From positions 124,001 through 188,000 of the forward strand of contig JADKGD010000004.1 of assembly GCA_016717145.1 (NCBI GenBank): DNA of 64,000 nt, read 5' to 3'. The position numbers and the translations under genes are program-made. The number at the start of each line of letters is the position of its first letter. Positions within the stretch are counted from its first letter, which is position 1. The notes beneath the pieces are model-generated. The model was not told the DNA's origin. It saw only the letters and a program-made list of their open reading frames with translations, and searched no databases. Positions 1-9,491 of this stretch are shown here, in pieces. The DNA is from Saprospiraceae bacterium. GTDB lineage: Bacteria; Bacteroidota; Bacteroidia; Chitinophagales; Saprospiraceae.

Positions 1-68
1 CAGACTCAGGAAAAGATAGTATCCCTGAATTAAAAAAAACGAAAAAAAGGGTTTTGAAAAAAATATAA
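1..68 (+). CDS. C-terminal end of an upstream gene (partial)
   Basis: An open frame enters from the left edge and stops with TAA at 66-68. Only about 22 residues are visible, ending in a Lys/Arg-rich tail (SIPELKKTKKRVLKKI). batD starts 7 bases later, so the two are very likely co-transcribed. In Bacteroidota the gene before batD is commonly a VWA or TPR protein of the Bat operon (batB/batC), and a basic tail would suit a membrane-associated Bat protein. That identity is inference from position only; too little is present to recognise a domain. Confidence 0.55.
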   Translation, partial: DSGKDSIPELKKTKKRVLKKI

Positions 69-75
69 GCATTGG

Positions 76-1793
76 ATGATGATGTTGAGATTTAAAATAT
101 TTGCCGTAATATTATATTTGTTTTGTTGCTATTTGCCACCAATATTTGGACAAAATATAAAATTTTACATGGCAAGTGATAAAGATGTCGTGACAACAGG
201 CGAGGCATTTATGTTACAGGTGGTACTTGAGAATATTGAAGGCAGCAACATGAAATTACCTGATATCAGCCCATTTAAAATCCTTCAGGGACCATCAACG
301 TCCAACCAAATGAGTATCATAAATGGAGCCAGGTCAAGTAGTATCTCATATCAATATCTCATCTCAGCCCCTGCTGCCGGCAAGTATGCATTAGGACCTG
401 CGACAATAAAGGCTGGCGGGAAGGTATTAAAATCCAATATTCTGAATATTGAAGTGGTTTTAACAAAACCAACTAAAAATATTTCAGGACTGGATACCAG
501 TAAAGAAACTTTGATCCGACTCGAAGTATCAGATGATAATGCTTATATCGGGCAACAAATTGTGGTCAACTATGTATTGTACACCAGACAAAATATTGAA
601 TCTTATGAACTGTTGAATGAACCTGACTACGAAGGTTTTTATGCGCAACCCGTCCAGGACATTAAGGAGCAACCGCAAAGAAAGACCATAAACGGAAAAG
701 AATACCACAGACAAGTCCTGAGAAAAACGATTTTATTCCCTCAGAAAGTTGGAAAATATACTTTTGGTCCGGTCAATTGCACACTCGATATTCCGGTTGA
801 TGGAGGATCGTCCTTTTTTTTTAGGGATGTAAGAAAGGAACAAACAACAACCAACGCAATTTCAGTAAATGTAAGACCATTGCCGGAACCGGCGCCTTCC
901 AGTTTTACAGGCGCTGTTGGAATGTTTGATATGAAGGCCAACATAGTAAAATCAACCGTTGTGGTCGGTGAGGCCATAACCATCCAAATGGAAATAACCG
1001 GAGATGGGGATACAAAGATAGTACAGCCACCTAAATCAGAACTCATACCAGGACTGGAAGCGTATGAACCTTCAATAATTCGCGACGAAACTTTTTCAAG
1101 GAGTGATAAAATCAATATGCTAAAGACATTTGAATTTTTGTTTGTTGCCTCCAAAGATACCATTTACAACATTAAGACTGACTTTACATATTTTTCCCCT
1201 GATAAGGGAAAATACGAAACCATTTCATCCGGTCCGTTTACAGTTACAGTACTTAAAGCAAGCGGTGTAGTTAATCCTCCTGACAATAGTAGTCCCGCTT
1301 CAGATTTACTGTCTCCTATGTCACAGGAAAACAAGTTGGACGAATCAGGCCGTCCGTTTTTTGCTTCTACAAAGTATTTTATGATTTTAAGTGCTATTTT
1401 ATTGTTTACAGCATTTGGGGTGGTTTTTCAAAAAAGAAGATTGTCCAAAGAAGAAGCACAGGCGATTTCAGAGTCAAGTTCAAAAGTGTAGCTTTACGTA
1501 ATCTTGAGAAAGCAGATGTTTTTAAGTCACAAAAAAACAATGCTGCTTTTTTTGAAGAGATAGCCCTGGCTACTACAGGATATATCCAAAAAAAATTCAA
1601 TATTCCTAATGAAGCTTTGGGATTAAGCGAGGTGAAGGCGCATCTTGCTTCTTCAGGTGTCAATGATGCTGTGATTGGTCAGTATGCTTTTATTCAACAA
1701 AGAAGTGAATTAGCCAGATTTGCAGGACAATTTGGGGATATTGACGGGGTGTATGAGATGGCTACTCAACTGATCATGGATTTAGAAAGTTAA
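76..1793 (+). CDS. batD: BatD family protein, frameshifted near its C-terminus
   Basis: This is a BatD-type exported membrane protein of the Bat (Bacteroides aerotolerance) operon. A signal peptide covers about residues 5-26 (ending IFGQ), followed by tandem beta-rich BatD domains, including one starting near GAVGMFDMKANI. A membrane segment (YFMILSAILLFTAFGVVF) lies near residue 435 and a basic stretch follows. The first frame stops at 1491, but the next frame continues without interruption from about 1485 to a TAA at 1791-1793. That continuation encodes a typical BatD cytoplasmic tail (ALRNLEKADVF..., ending QLIMDLES). One missing base near 1485-1490 explains the break. The reconstructed length is about 570 residues, normal for the family. 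Three ATGs stand in a row at 76, 79 and 82; the true start among them is uncertain. Confidence 0.85.
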
Positions 1794-1841
1794 CATCAGG
1801 AATAATTACAAATTCCAGGACCCAACTTACAATAAAACAAA

Positions 1842-1874
1842 AAGAGCACCCTTATGTGAGAAAGGAATGCTCTT
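1842..1874 (-). terminator. Rho-independent terminator of the TPR gene
   Basis: An inverted repeat (AAGAGCA ... TGCTCTT, extended inside by CCTT/AAGG) forms a stem-loop. Read on the minus strand it is followed by TTTTTGTTTT, the usual U-tract. It lies about 45 bases past the stop of the minus-strand TPR gene and can also stop convergent batD transcription. Confidence 0.75.
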
Positions 1875-1919
1875 CAGTCTTGGTTATTAAAAGAGTAAAA
1901 TTCTTTGACGCCGAATATA

Positions 1920-3320
1920 TTATTCTGCGTAATATCTTATCATCGAATTGATATCTTTATTTAATTTCAGTTCAGGCGCAATATCAAATATCATTGAATG
2001 CTGATCATAATCTTCCATCAGTGCTTCTTCAAGCAATTCAAGGCATTCAGACTTGTTTTTCATAAAAAAGTTTGTTACAGCTCTGCAATAGATTAAATCA
2101 GCACCATATGTATGATCTTCTGCCTCATCCAAAACCCTTAAGGCTTCATCAAATAGTCCAAGTTTTATCAGAAAACAAATATACTCTTTCCAGTATAAAG
2201 TTTCTTCCGGACCTGTTTCAGTAGCCAACTGAAAATTTATAGTTGCTTTATTATAATCTTCGACTGCAAGGTAAGCTTTGGCCAAACCAAGGTAATATTC
2301 CTCCCGTCTATTTTCCAATTCAATGGCTTTATGATAAGCATTGATGGCATTGTACCATACCTGATCTTTAGCATAACATTCACCTAAAAGGAAATATGCT
2401 TCGTCATTATATCCGTCAAGTTTAATTGCTTTCAAAAGCCACTGTTTGGCTACGCTGATTCGGTCAAGATAAATATAACAATGCGCTATATTAACCATTA
2501 ATTCATTATTGGGACCAAATCTGTTGTTTGCATCCACATAAATCTCAAGCGCCTTTTCATAATTTTTAATTTGAAGGCAGGTGTCCGCACAATCCAGATA
2601 TCCACTTTCAAATTCAGGATTAATAATAAAAGAATATTCCAGTGCTTCTACGGCTTTTTCATATTCCCATATACAGTTATATCCATGACCAAGATTATAC
2701 CAGGCCTGATAATTATAAGGGTCTTTATCAATAATAATCTTATGCAGGGCAACACTATCTTCATATCTTCTGGATAGTTCAGCACTTATCCAGATTCTTT
2801 CCATGGCTTCTTCGTTTTTACTATCTATAAGTACTGCCTTTGATAACGAGTCGTACATAGAATTATATTCTTTCATATGTTCAAATATAAAAGATTCGGC
2901 AATAAGTATATCTACAGAATCACTCTTGGTCGCACCAAGTGTAAGCTCTTCAAGAATTTCCTGAGCAGCAGAAAAATCTTTTTTTATGGCATAAGCCCGT
3001 GCTTTTATAATACATATTTCGCGCTCAAAAGGGGCAATATTTTCAGCTATTTCAAGAATTTTGAGACAGTCATCAACCTTATTACTGTTAAGAAGTAACC
3101 TGGCTTTAATGATATAAAATTCTGATCTGTATTTATATTGGTCGATGGCATAATCTACAACTTCCAATGCCTTCTCAAATAAGTATTCTTCCTCGTAATA
3201 TTCTAAAATTTGTAAATACACTTTTTCATCTATATACCCGACATCTCCTTGTTCAAATTTACCCTCAAAATCAGATACGAGGTTTATTAGGGCTAGGTCT
3301 CGTTTTATTTTGTTTTCCAT
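1920..3320 (-). CDS. Tetratricopeptide repeat protein
   Basis: This 466-residue protein consists almost entirely of degenerate TPR helices. A clear example is AWYNLGHGYNCIWEYEKAVE near residue 206, followed by repeats near residues 309-322 and 340-360. There is no signal peptide and no membrane segment, so it is predicted to be cytoplasmic and acidic. TPR arrays of this kind are scaffolds for protein-protein contact; no enzymatic domain is visible. Bacteroidota genomes commonly carry such a stand-alone protein. It is transcribed alone, with a terminator just downstream and a 350-base gap upstream. The partner cannot be deduced. Confidence 0.85.
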   Translation of the reverse strand: MENKIKRDLALINLVSDFEGKFEQGDVGYIDEKVYLQILEYYEEEYLFEKALEVVDYAIDQYKYRSEFYIIKARLLLNSNKVDDCLKILEIAENIAPFEREICIIKARAYAIKKDFSAAQEILEELTLGATKSDSVDILIAESFIFEHMKEYNSMYDSLSKAVLIDSKNEEAMERIWISAELSRRYEDSVALHKIIIDKDPYNYQAWYNLGHGYNCIWEYEKAVEALEYSFIINPEFESGYLDCADTCLQIKNYEKALEIYVDANNRFGPNNELMVNIAHCYIYLDRISVAKQWLLKAIKLDGYNDEAYFLLGECYAKDQVWYNAINAYHKAIELENRREEYYLGLAKAYLAVEDYNKATINFQLATETGPEETLYWKEYICFLIKLGLFDEALRVLDEAEDHTYGADLIYCRAVTNFFMKNKSECLELLEEALMEDYDQHSMIFDIAPELKLNKDINSMIRYYAE

Positions 3321-3670
3321 ACGTATATTAATGTGTCTGGGATTAAAAACGGTGTAAATATAGAGAATATTAATTCATTGGTATCTATTTGAAAAAACTA
3401 TTTATCCACATTTTTAAAGTTTTTTTTAGTATATTTATTTATTATATGTAATTGATAATCAACAAGTTGTGTAAATATAGAATTTTTAAGTGTTAATTAA
3501 AGCATTATGGAACACATGTTAATACATGATGCAAATATGTTAATTGAAAACCAAAATGTAACATTTTAAGTACAGTTTTTAGTCCATCTTGAACTAATTT
3601 AGACTTTCAAAACAAATTTTATGAATTTTTTTTTCAAAAATTACATTTCAAAAGGCCTGATCTATTGATA
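3321..3670. other. AT-rich intergenic region, no gene seen
   Basis: This 350-base stretch separates two minus-strand genes. It is very AT-rich, has stops in all frames, and shows no clear hairpin or tRNA-like structure. It should contain the promoter of the TPR gene, but I cannot place one with confidence. Confidence 0.5.
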
Positions 3671-4527
3671 TTAAGTCATAAAAAAGGACTTGATATGATC
3701 AATTATAGAGCCAGTTTCTTTTTCAGATTGTTTGACTTGTATGGTGTATGCACCTAAGGAAGATCCTGTTGCTTCTTTAAGTATCATTAATCTTGAAGAC
3801 TTGTCAACGCAGGATTTAATGAATGTATTAAGGAGAATAATTTCGTTTTCAGCATCATTTTTTTCAGGAGAATATACTTGAAATACACCTTGTTGATTGC
3901 TTATAAAAAATGCTTTTGCCAGTGATTTTTTTTAGGATTTTCTACTTTGAGACTGAAACCAATACCTCGTTGTATGGCATTGTAAAATAGCCTGTAAAGT
4001 ATATTTTTATCAGCTTCGCTCAAAGCGTCTTTTCCCAGAAAAATTTCCGGTTTACCGACATTGCTGAATACGTAATCATTTATTGATATTTGGTTTAATA
4101 TTGATTTTACCGGTTCGGTATATTTATCAAAAATGGCTTCATATCCATCTGACATATCGATACAGGATATTTTTTTTATTGTTTTTGGCTCCGGAATATA
4201 TTCAGTTATCTGATCATTAAAAGCATAAAAAGTATTGAAATATTTTATTTCCCAAAGTCTATAAAATGATAATATCCGTTTTTCTGAAATTTCGTTAACA
4301 GTATATGGTCCTAAAAAAGGTAACAGGGATTTCTGTAAAGCATTCAATTTTGTTCTGGGCACTGGCATGACAGATTGATAGTCACCTTCAACAAAAGCAT
4401 CCCATTCTTTTACCACACTTTTAAGGTACCAGTAATAACCAAATACATTACCATTTTGTGCATAATGTACCGTGCCATTCCATTTGTTTTTATCTATTTC
4501 TTCAAATGGAACAAATCTGATATTCAT
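3671..4527 (-). CDS. Conserved GNAT-like protein, split by a frameshift
   Basis: The first 208 codons (4527 to 3901) begin MNIRFVPFEEIDKNKWN and resemble Bacteroidota proteins distantly related to GNAT/FemAB-type acyltransferases. The frame stops at 3901, but the alternate frame continues with SLAKAFFISNQQGVFQVYSP and ends at a TAA at 3671-3673. The junction is an eight-base T run on the plus strand (3926-3933); one further base there would restore a protein of about 285 residues. The gene starts 4 bases after glyA on the same strand, so the two are probably co-transcribed. Function is not established; the acyltransferase assignment is tentative. Confidence 0.6.
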
Positions 4528-4531
4528 GATT

Positions 4532-5803
4532 TTATTGGTATAATGGGAAATCTAACATATAAGTGTTGACTTTGTTTTTAATGTCGAGCAACATCTTGTC
4601 ATTGTCTTTATGCATCATTGCAGTATCCATCCATTCGACTACCTGCTCACAATCAGCTTCCTTAAACCCTCTGGTAGTGATTGCAGCCGTTCCTACCCGA
4701 ATACCTGATGTATACAAAGCTGGTCTTGAATCAAAAGGAACCATATTTTTGTTAATGGTAATGTCTGTTTTTATTAAGGCATTTTCAGCTTCTTTTCCTG
4801 AAAGGTCCATTGTCTTCGGTCTTAAATCAATCAACATCAAGTGATTGTCGGTACCATCTGATATGATTTGATATCCCTTACTTCTGAACGCCTTTGCCAT
4901 AGCCTGAGCATTTGCCATGACTTGTTTCCCATATGTTTTGAATGATTGCTGTGATGCTTCTCCAAAAGCTATTGCTTTAGCTGCAATGACATGTTCCAAT
5001 GGACCACCCTGCATACCCGGGAAAACAGCACTATTTAGAATGGTTGACATCATCACAACATCACCTTTTTTGGTCAACCGACCCCAGGGATTTGGGAAGT
5101 CTTTTCCCATCATGATGATTCCTCCTCTTGGCCCCCTCAATGTTTTATGCGTCGTGGAGGTTACGATGTGACAATGCTGCATTGGGTCAGCAAGAAGATC
5201 AGCGGCAATCAGACCGGCAGGATGTGCTATGTCAGCCAATAATAGAGCGCCAACTTCGTCTGCTATGGCCCTGAATCCGGCATAATCCCAGTCTCTGGAA
5301 TAAGCAGAAGCACCACATATTATAAGCTTAGGTTTCACTTCGCGGGCTTTTGTCGCTACTTTACCCATATCAATTCGTCCGGTTTCCTGTTCAACGCCAT
5401 AAAAATTTGCCTGATACACCTTACCGGAAAAATTTACTGAAGAACCGTGAGACAAATGACCACCATGTGACAAGTCAAAACCCAGAATTGGGTCACCGGC
5501 TTGCAATAGACCTAAAAAAACTGCTGCATTCGCCTGGGCGCCGGAATGTGGTTGAACATTGGCATATTCGGCACCAAATAATAAACACAATCTGTCGATA
5601 GCTATCTGCTCTATCTGATCCACCACTTCACAACCGGCGTAATACCGTTTGCCAGGGTAACCTTCAGCATACTTATTGGTCAGGCAACTGCCCATGGCAT
5701 TAATGACGTCCTGAGAAGTGAAATTTTCTGATGCAATCAATTCGATTCCATGTCTTTGTCGCTGTAACTCGTCCTGTATAAGATGATTGATAACCTGGTC
5801 CAT
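4532..5803 (-). CDS. glyA: Serine hydroxymethyltransferase
   Basis: GlyA interconverts serine and glycine with tetrahydrofolate as one-carbon carrier, using pyridoxal phosphate in the cytoplasm. The 423-residue length matches the family. Diagnostic motifs are ELIASENFTS near residue 21, YAEGYPGKRYYAG near 45, the substrate-site segment FDLSHGGHLSHGS near 109, and the PLP-binding lysine in STTHKTLRGPRGG (Lys220). A downstream GNAT-like gene follows closely. Upstream is an intergenic MITE-like element. The assignment is secure. Confidence 0.97.
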   Translation of the reverse strand: MDQVINHLIQDELQRQRHGIELIASENFTSQDVINAMGSCLTNKYAEGYPGKRYYAGCEVVDQIEQIAIDRLCLLFGAEYANVQPHSGAQANAAVFLGLLQAGDPILGFDLSHGGHLSHGSSVNFSGKVYQANFYGVEQETGRIDMGKVATKAREVKPKLIICGASAYSRDWDYAGFRAIADEVGALLLADIAHPAGLIAADLLADPMQHCHIVTSTTHKTLRGPRGGIIMMGKDFPNPWGRLTKKGDVVMMSTILNSAVFPGMQGGPLEHVIAAKAIAFGEASQQSFKTYGKQVMANAQAMAKAFRSKGYQIISDGTDNHLMLIDLRPKTMDLSGKEAENALIKTDITINKNMVPFDSRPALYTSGIRVGTAAITTRGFKEADCEQVVEWMDTAMMHKDNDKMLLDIKNKVNTYMLDFPLYQ

Positions 5804-5907
5804 ATGATTAATTTTAGTACATTGTTAATCCTAAAAAATTGCAAAGGTAAGTTAAAGACATAATTTTAAAGATATTAAGCGCTAAACAATTTTACATTTT
5901 TAGTTTA

Positions 5908-6084
5908 AACCCAGATTACGCATTAGACTTTATTCGAATGGGAATATGACAAAATAGTTGGTATTGCTCGGAGATTTTATCCCGCAGATGTAGCTAAAGC
6001 TACAATGAGGACATAAAATTGAGAACGATGACAAATATGAAGTCAGATTTTCATGTAGTTAATTTCTAATGCGCATTCTGGGTT
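5908..6084 (+). repeat. MITE-like element, copy 1
   Basis: This 177-base intergenic element is bounded by 20-base terminal inverted repeats: 5908-5927 begins AACCCAGATTACG and 6065-6084 ends GCGCATTCTGGGTT. The arms pair with two mismatches. Near the centre is a short palindrome (GTAGCTAAAGCTAC). A second copy lies inverted at 46981-47176 with nearly identical interior. No open reading frame is present, so it would need a transposase or RAYT-type enzyme supplied elsewhere. It is non-coding and sits between glyA and the repeat protein, which are both transcribed leftwards. Confidence 0.85.
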
Positions 6085-6263
6085 AAACCGTATTTATGCA
6101 ATGGAATTCGTGATGAGAGCCTAAATTGCAATAAATCAGCAACTTAGCTGCTAAAAGCATAGAACCGTTATGGTTACAGAAGATAAGTTGTCCGCCGCGG
6201 CGGATCCTGATTTGCAGCAAGTTAGGTTCCGAATAGATTTTCTATTGGATATTTACGGTTAAA

Positions 6264-6304
6264 TAAAAAAGACCCTGCAACAGCACTGTCGCAGGGTCTT
6301 TTTA
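6264..6304 (-). terminator. Rho-independent terminator
   Basis: A strong stem (AAAAGACCCTGC pairing with GCAGGGTCTTTT) with a short loop is flanked by A and T runs, so it works in either direction. It lies 22 bases past the stop of the minus-strand repeat protein gene and is its terminator. Confidence 0.85.
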
Positions 6305-6325
6305 AATATGGTTACTTTAAAGATA

Positions 6326-8125
6326 TTATTTAATACCCAAAGCTTTTAAAGTTTCGAAATCAAGACTTCCAATTGGTAAGTTATTAGCCGTTTGGAATTT
6401 CTTAAGTGCAATTTTAGTATCTTTTCCGATTACATTATCTACGCCTGCAGGTCCAACATCATATCCTCTGTCAATAAGGGCTTGTTGTACTCTTCTCACC
6501 AGACTTGTGGTGATATCAGCATCGCACACTACTTCTTTCCACTCTGTAAATCCACCTGCTTTGATCAATTTTCTCTTAGAGATGGTTTTGTATTCAGCTG
6601 CGATGTCAATTGTTTTTGTTGTCGCAGGAGATACAAGTTTTTTATATGTTCTGGTTTCGTAAGCATTAGAACCCATGGCAGTTGCAGGGGAAGCGGATGC
6701 ATCAGAAACTAATTTCTGATATGATCTTGTAGTATATTGAGCCGCAACATCTGTTTTGGATGAAGAGGCATCAGCTACTAATTTCTCCATTGATACAGTA
6801 GCATATTGCGCAGCAACATCTGTACTGGTAGTACTTCCGCTAATATATTTTTTGTATGTTCTGGTCTCATATTTAGCCGGAATTTCTACCATTTCTGTCG
6901 TTGCTGGTGAAACCAGTTTTTGCATGGTTCTTTTGCCCATTTTTGCCGGAATGGTAGTTTTACTTGTTGTCGCAGGCGAAACAAGTTTCTGATATGACCT
7001 GGTAGTGTATTTGGCAGGTATTGAAACACTTGTAGTAGTTGCACCACTTACTTGTTTCATATATGATCTTGTTTCATATTTTGCAGGTACACTTACACTA
7101 GTTGAAGTGGCAGGGCTTTTTACTTTCTGGTATGTTCTTTTGCCGTATTGAGCTGGAACTTCAGTCGTTTTGATACAGTCATCTCCGGTTTGGGTATAGC
7201 CTGCAGCACAACCTTTTGCTACTTGTTTAGTATATGTAGTGTAGGTAGCAGGAACTTCTACTACACACCAAACGATACAATCTTCAGGATTTTCAGAAAG
7301 ACAGTTTTTACTTACTGACTTCTTTTCTCTTCTGGTAGTTGCAGCAGTAAGTTCAACCCTTTCTGTTGTAGTTTCAAATTGCATTGGCATTCTTTCGATC
7401 GTAGTGTATGCATCAGCAATTTTAACATCCTCTGTCACTGTCTCATATGTAGCAGGAACAACAGTTAATGTTGTATAAGCATCTTTTACCAATACCTGTT
7501 CAGTTACTGTCTCATATTTAGCAGGAACAACAGTCAATGTGGTGTATCCATCTTTTACAAGAACTTGTTCAGTAACCGTTTCATATTTGGCAGGAGTAGC
7601 TGAAACGGTTTCATACGCTGCTTCAAGAACAACTTCTTCTGTCACTGTTTCAAATTTTGCAGGAATCACTCTGATCTCTTTGTAAGCATCTTTAACCAAA
7701 ACCTGCTCTGTCACTGTTTCAGCTTTTGGTGCCAAAACGCTTATTGCAGTCGAAGCATCTTTAGCTAATACCTGTGAGGTTTTTGTCTCAAATTTAGCAG
7801 GAGAAACAGAAAGCGTTGATCCGGCTTCTTTTGATAACACTTGTTGCGTAACTGTTTCAAATTTTGCACCTGAAACGCTCAATGTTGAACCAGCTTCTTT
7901 TTTTAGTGCTTGCTCAGTAACTGTTTCAAATTTTGCACCGGTCACTTCAACTCTTGATGAAGCACCTTTCACAAGGACTTGTTCAGTTACTGTCTCATAC
8001 TGATCTTGTATAAGACATTGTGCATAACATTTTCCCGGAACATTTGGTATATTGGGCGTCTGAGCTGACAGGCCCAATGAAATTAAGGTGCATAACCCTA
8101 AAAATAAATAATTAAGATTTCTCAT
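6326..8125 (-). CDS. Exported tandem-repeat protein with C-terminal peptidoglycan-binding domain
   Basis: This 599-residue protein has a signal peptide (MRNLNYLFLGLCTLISLGLSAQ). Two blocks of repeats with a period of about 23 residues fill most of it. Residues roughly 42-270 repeat a YETVTEQVLVKDA-TTLTVVPAK pattern about ten times. Residues roughly 320-530 repeat a related YETRTYKKLVSPATT pattern about nine times. A cysteine-bearing linker (CLSENPEDCIVWC...GCAAGY..DDC) separates the blocks. The C-terminus (VRRVQQALIDRGYDVGPAGVD..IGKDTKIALKKFQ) is a PG_binding_1 domain, implying attachment to the cell wall in the periplasm. The repeats are Thr/Val-rich, probably beta-strands. No enzyme domain is seen. 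It is transcribed alone and has its own terminator. Function unknown; a structural or stalk role is inference. Confidence 0.8.
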   Translation of the reverse strand: MRNLNYLFLGLCTLISLGLSAQTPNIPNVPGKCYAQCLIQDQYETVTEQVLVKGASSRVEVTGAKFETVTEQALKKEAGSTLSVSGAKFETVTQQVLSKEAGSTLSVSPAKFETKTSQVLAKDASTAISVLAPKAETVTEQVLVKDAYKEIRVIPAKFETVTEEVVLEAAYETVSATPAKYETVTEQVLVKDGYTTLTVVPAKYETVTEQVLVKDAYTTLTVVPATYETVTEDVKIADAYTTIERMPMQFETTTERVELTAATTRREKKSVSKNCLSENPEDCIVWCVVEVPATYTTYTKQVAKGCAAGYTQTGDDCIKTTEVPAQYGKRTYQKVKSPATSTSVSVPAKYETRSYMKQVSGATTTSVSIPAKYTTRSYQKLVSPATTSKTTIPAKMGKRTMQKLVSPATTEMVEIPAKYETRTYKKYISGSTTSTDVAAQYATVSMEKLVADASSSKTDVAAQYTTRSYQKLVSDASASPATAMGSNAYETRTYKKLVSPATTKTIDIAAEYKTISKRKLIKAGGFTEWKEVVCDADITTSLVRRVQQALIDRGYDVGPAGVDNVIGKDTKIALKKFQTANNLPIGSLDFETLKALGIK

Positions 8126-8175
8126 GTGTAATAATTGGTTTTAATATTGTAAAAAAAAATACCTGATATTGACTT

Positions 8176-9384
8176 TCAAAAAGACGGATAAAAATAAAAT
8201 ACCTTACTCTCCGGTGTTATATTTTTATAATTATTTAATAAATCACTAAATAAAACCGTCTTACCGGATTTCAGCAAAATTTTAATTTCACTTTTAAGAC
8301 TGTCATAAATCGTAATAGTCTCACTTTTTTCCGAAAAAAAATAAAATAACTCTGGTTCTTTGATGTTAAATTTTGACCCAAAATTTCTTTTCACTTCAGA
8401 AAAGTCAATTGAGGATTGATTTTCGAGCAACAAAGATATTTTAAATAATTTTCTTTCCAAAAGATTTTTACATAAAAATCTCATTATAAAATCTTCATGA
8501 CGCACTGATTTTTTAATTGTCCAAAGTATATCCATATCATCAAGTAATAAATAATTGTTGAGAAAAACATCTTTATCCATCCATTTTGAATCTTCTACAT
8601 TCATTGACAGAAAAAAGTTTAATTCTTCAGAGGATGGGATATCAATATGCTGTTGTACCAGAAATTTAGCTCTCTTCAATATGGAGATAAGCATAACTTC
8701 GGCAGATACTACAGTTTTATGCAGATACACCTGCCAATACATCAGACGTCTGGCCATCAAAAATTTTTCTAATGAAAAAAGGCCTTTTTCTTCAATCACC
8801 AATTCATCATCAACTACATTCATCATTGTTATAATTCGGTCGTATCCTATGATACCTTCTGCCACACCAGAAAAAAAACTATCTCTTGTCAGATAATCCA
8901 ATCGATCGATGTCAACCTGACCTGAGATTAACTGATTAAGGAATGGACGATTATATTCACCTTTGAAAATCTTTAAAACCAGACTGAAGTCTTTTCCCAA
9001 TTCAAGTCCTATTTTTTCAATCACTAATACAGAAATGTCTTCATGATGTATATCCGCTAGCGTATGTTCGAGAGAATGTGAAAATGGTCCGTGACCAACA
9101 TCATGCAAAAGTATAGCAATACAAGCAGCTTCATATTCCTCCTCGCTAATCAGTACCCCTTTTGATTTGAGAATATCCAGTGCTCTTGTCATCAGATGCA
9201 AAGCACCCAGCGCATGTTGAAATCTTGTATGCAATGCACCCGGATATACGTAATGCGACAACGCCTGTTGCGAAATTCTGCGGAGTCGCTGAAAATAAGG
9301 ATGATCTATGATATCATATAGAATTTCATAGGGAAATCTTATTAAGCCATATATTGGGTCATTAAAGATTTTCTTTTTGTTCAT
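8176..9384 (-). CDS. HD domain phosphohydrolase (dGTPase/SAMHD1-like)
   Basis: This 402-residue protein belongs to the HD superfamily of metal-dependent phosphohydrolases. The N-terminus (IFNDPIYGLIRFP...HPYFQRLRRI) is typical of the SAMHD1/dGTPase-like branch. Metal ligands are seen in TRFQHALGALHL (His57), LLHDVGHGPFSHSLEH (His94-Asp95) and GQVDIDRLDYLTRDS. The C-terminal half is helical and less conserved. Likely substrates are (d)NTPs or related nucleotides, but specificity cannot be read from sequence. It is cytoplasmic, divergently transcribed from porX, with 107 bases between them. Confidence 0.88.
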   Translation of the reverse strand: MNKKKIFNDPIYGLIRFPYEILYDIIDHPYFQRLRRISQQALSHYVYPGALHTRFQHALGALHLMTRALDILKSKGVLISEEEYEAACIAILLHDVGHGPFSHSLEHTLADIHHEDISVLVIEKIGLELGKDFSLVLKIFKGEYNRPFLNQLISGQVDIDRLDYLTRDSFFSGVAEGIIGYDRIITMMNVVDDELVIEEKGLFSLEKFLMARRLMYWQVYLHKTVVSAEVMLISILKRAKFLVQQHIDIPSSEELNFFLSMNVEDSKWMDKDVFLNNYLLLDDMDILWTIKKSVRHEDFIMRFLCKNLLERKLFKISLLLENQSSIDFSEVKRNFGSKFNIKEPELFYFFSEKSETITIYDSLKSEIKILLKSGKTVLFSDLLNNYKNITPESKVFYFYPSF

Positions 9385-9491
9385 AAGACAAAAATATAAT
9401 TTTATATCGAACGTTATACCTTTTCATAATGTTTACAAAATAATACTTTGAAACAGTATATAATTACATATAAAAATATAAACTTCTAATA

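Noticed and set aside
741..1163. 140-codon minus-strand frame inside batD
   Set aside because: It is fully antisense to conserved BatD coding sequence and shows no recognisable protein features.
6191..6204. GC-rich perfect palindrome TCCGCCGCGGCGGA as a possible regulatory site
   Set aside because: Single occurrence in the window and no gene start nearby that it could control; it lies in a degraded-looking intergenic stretch.
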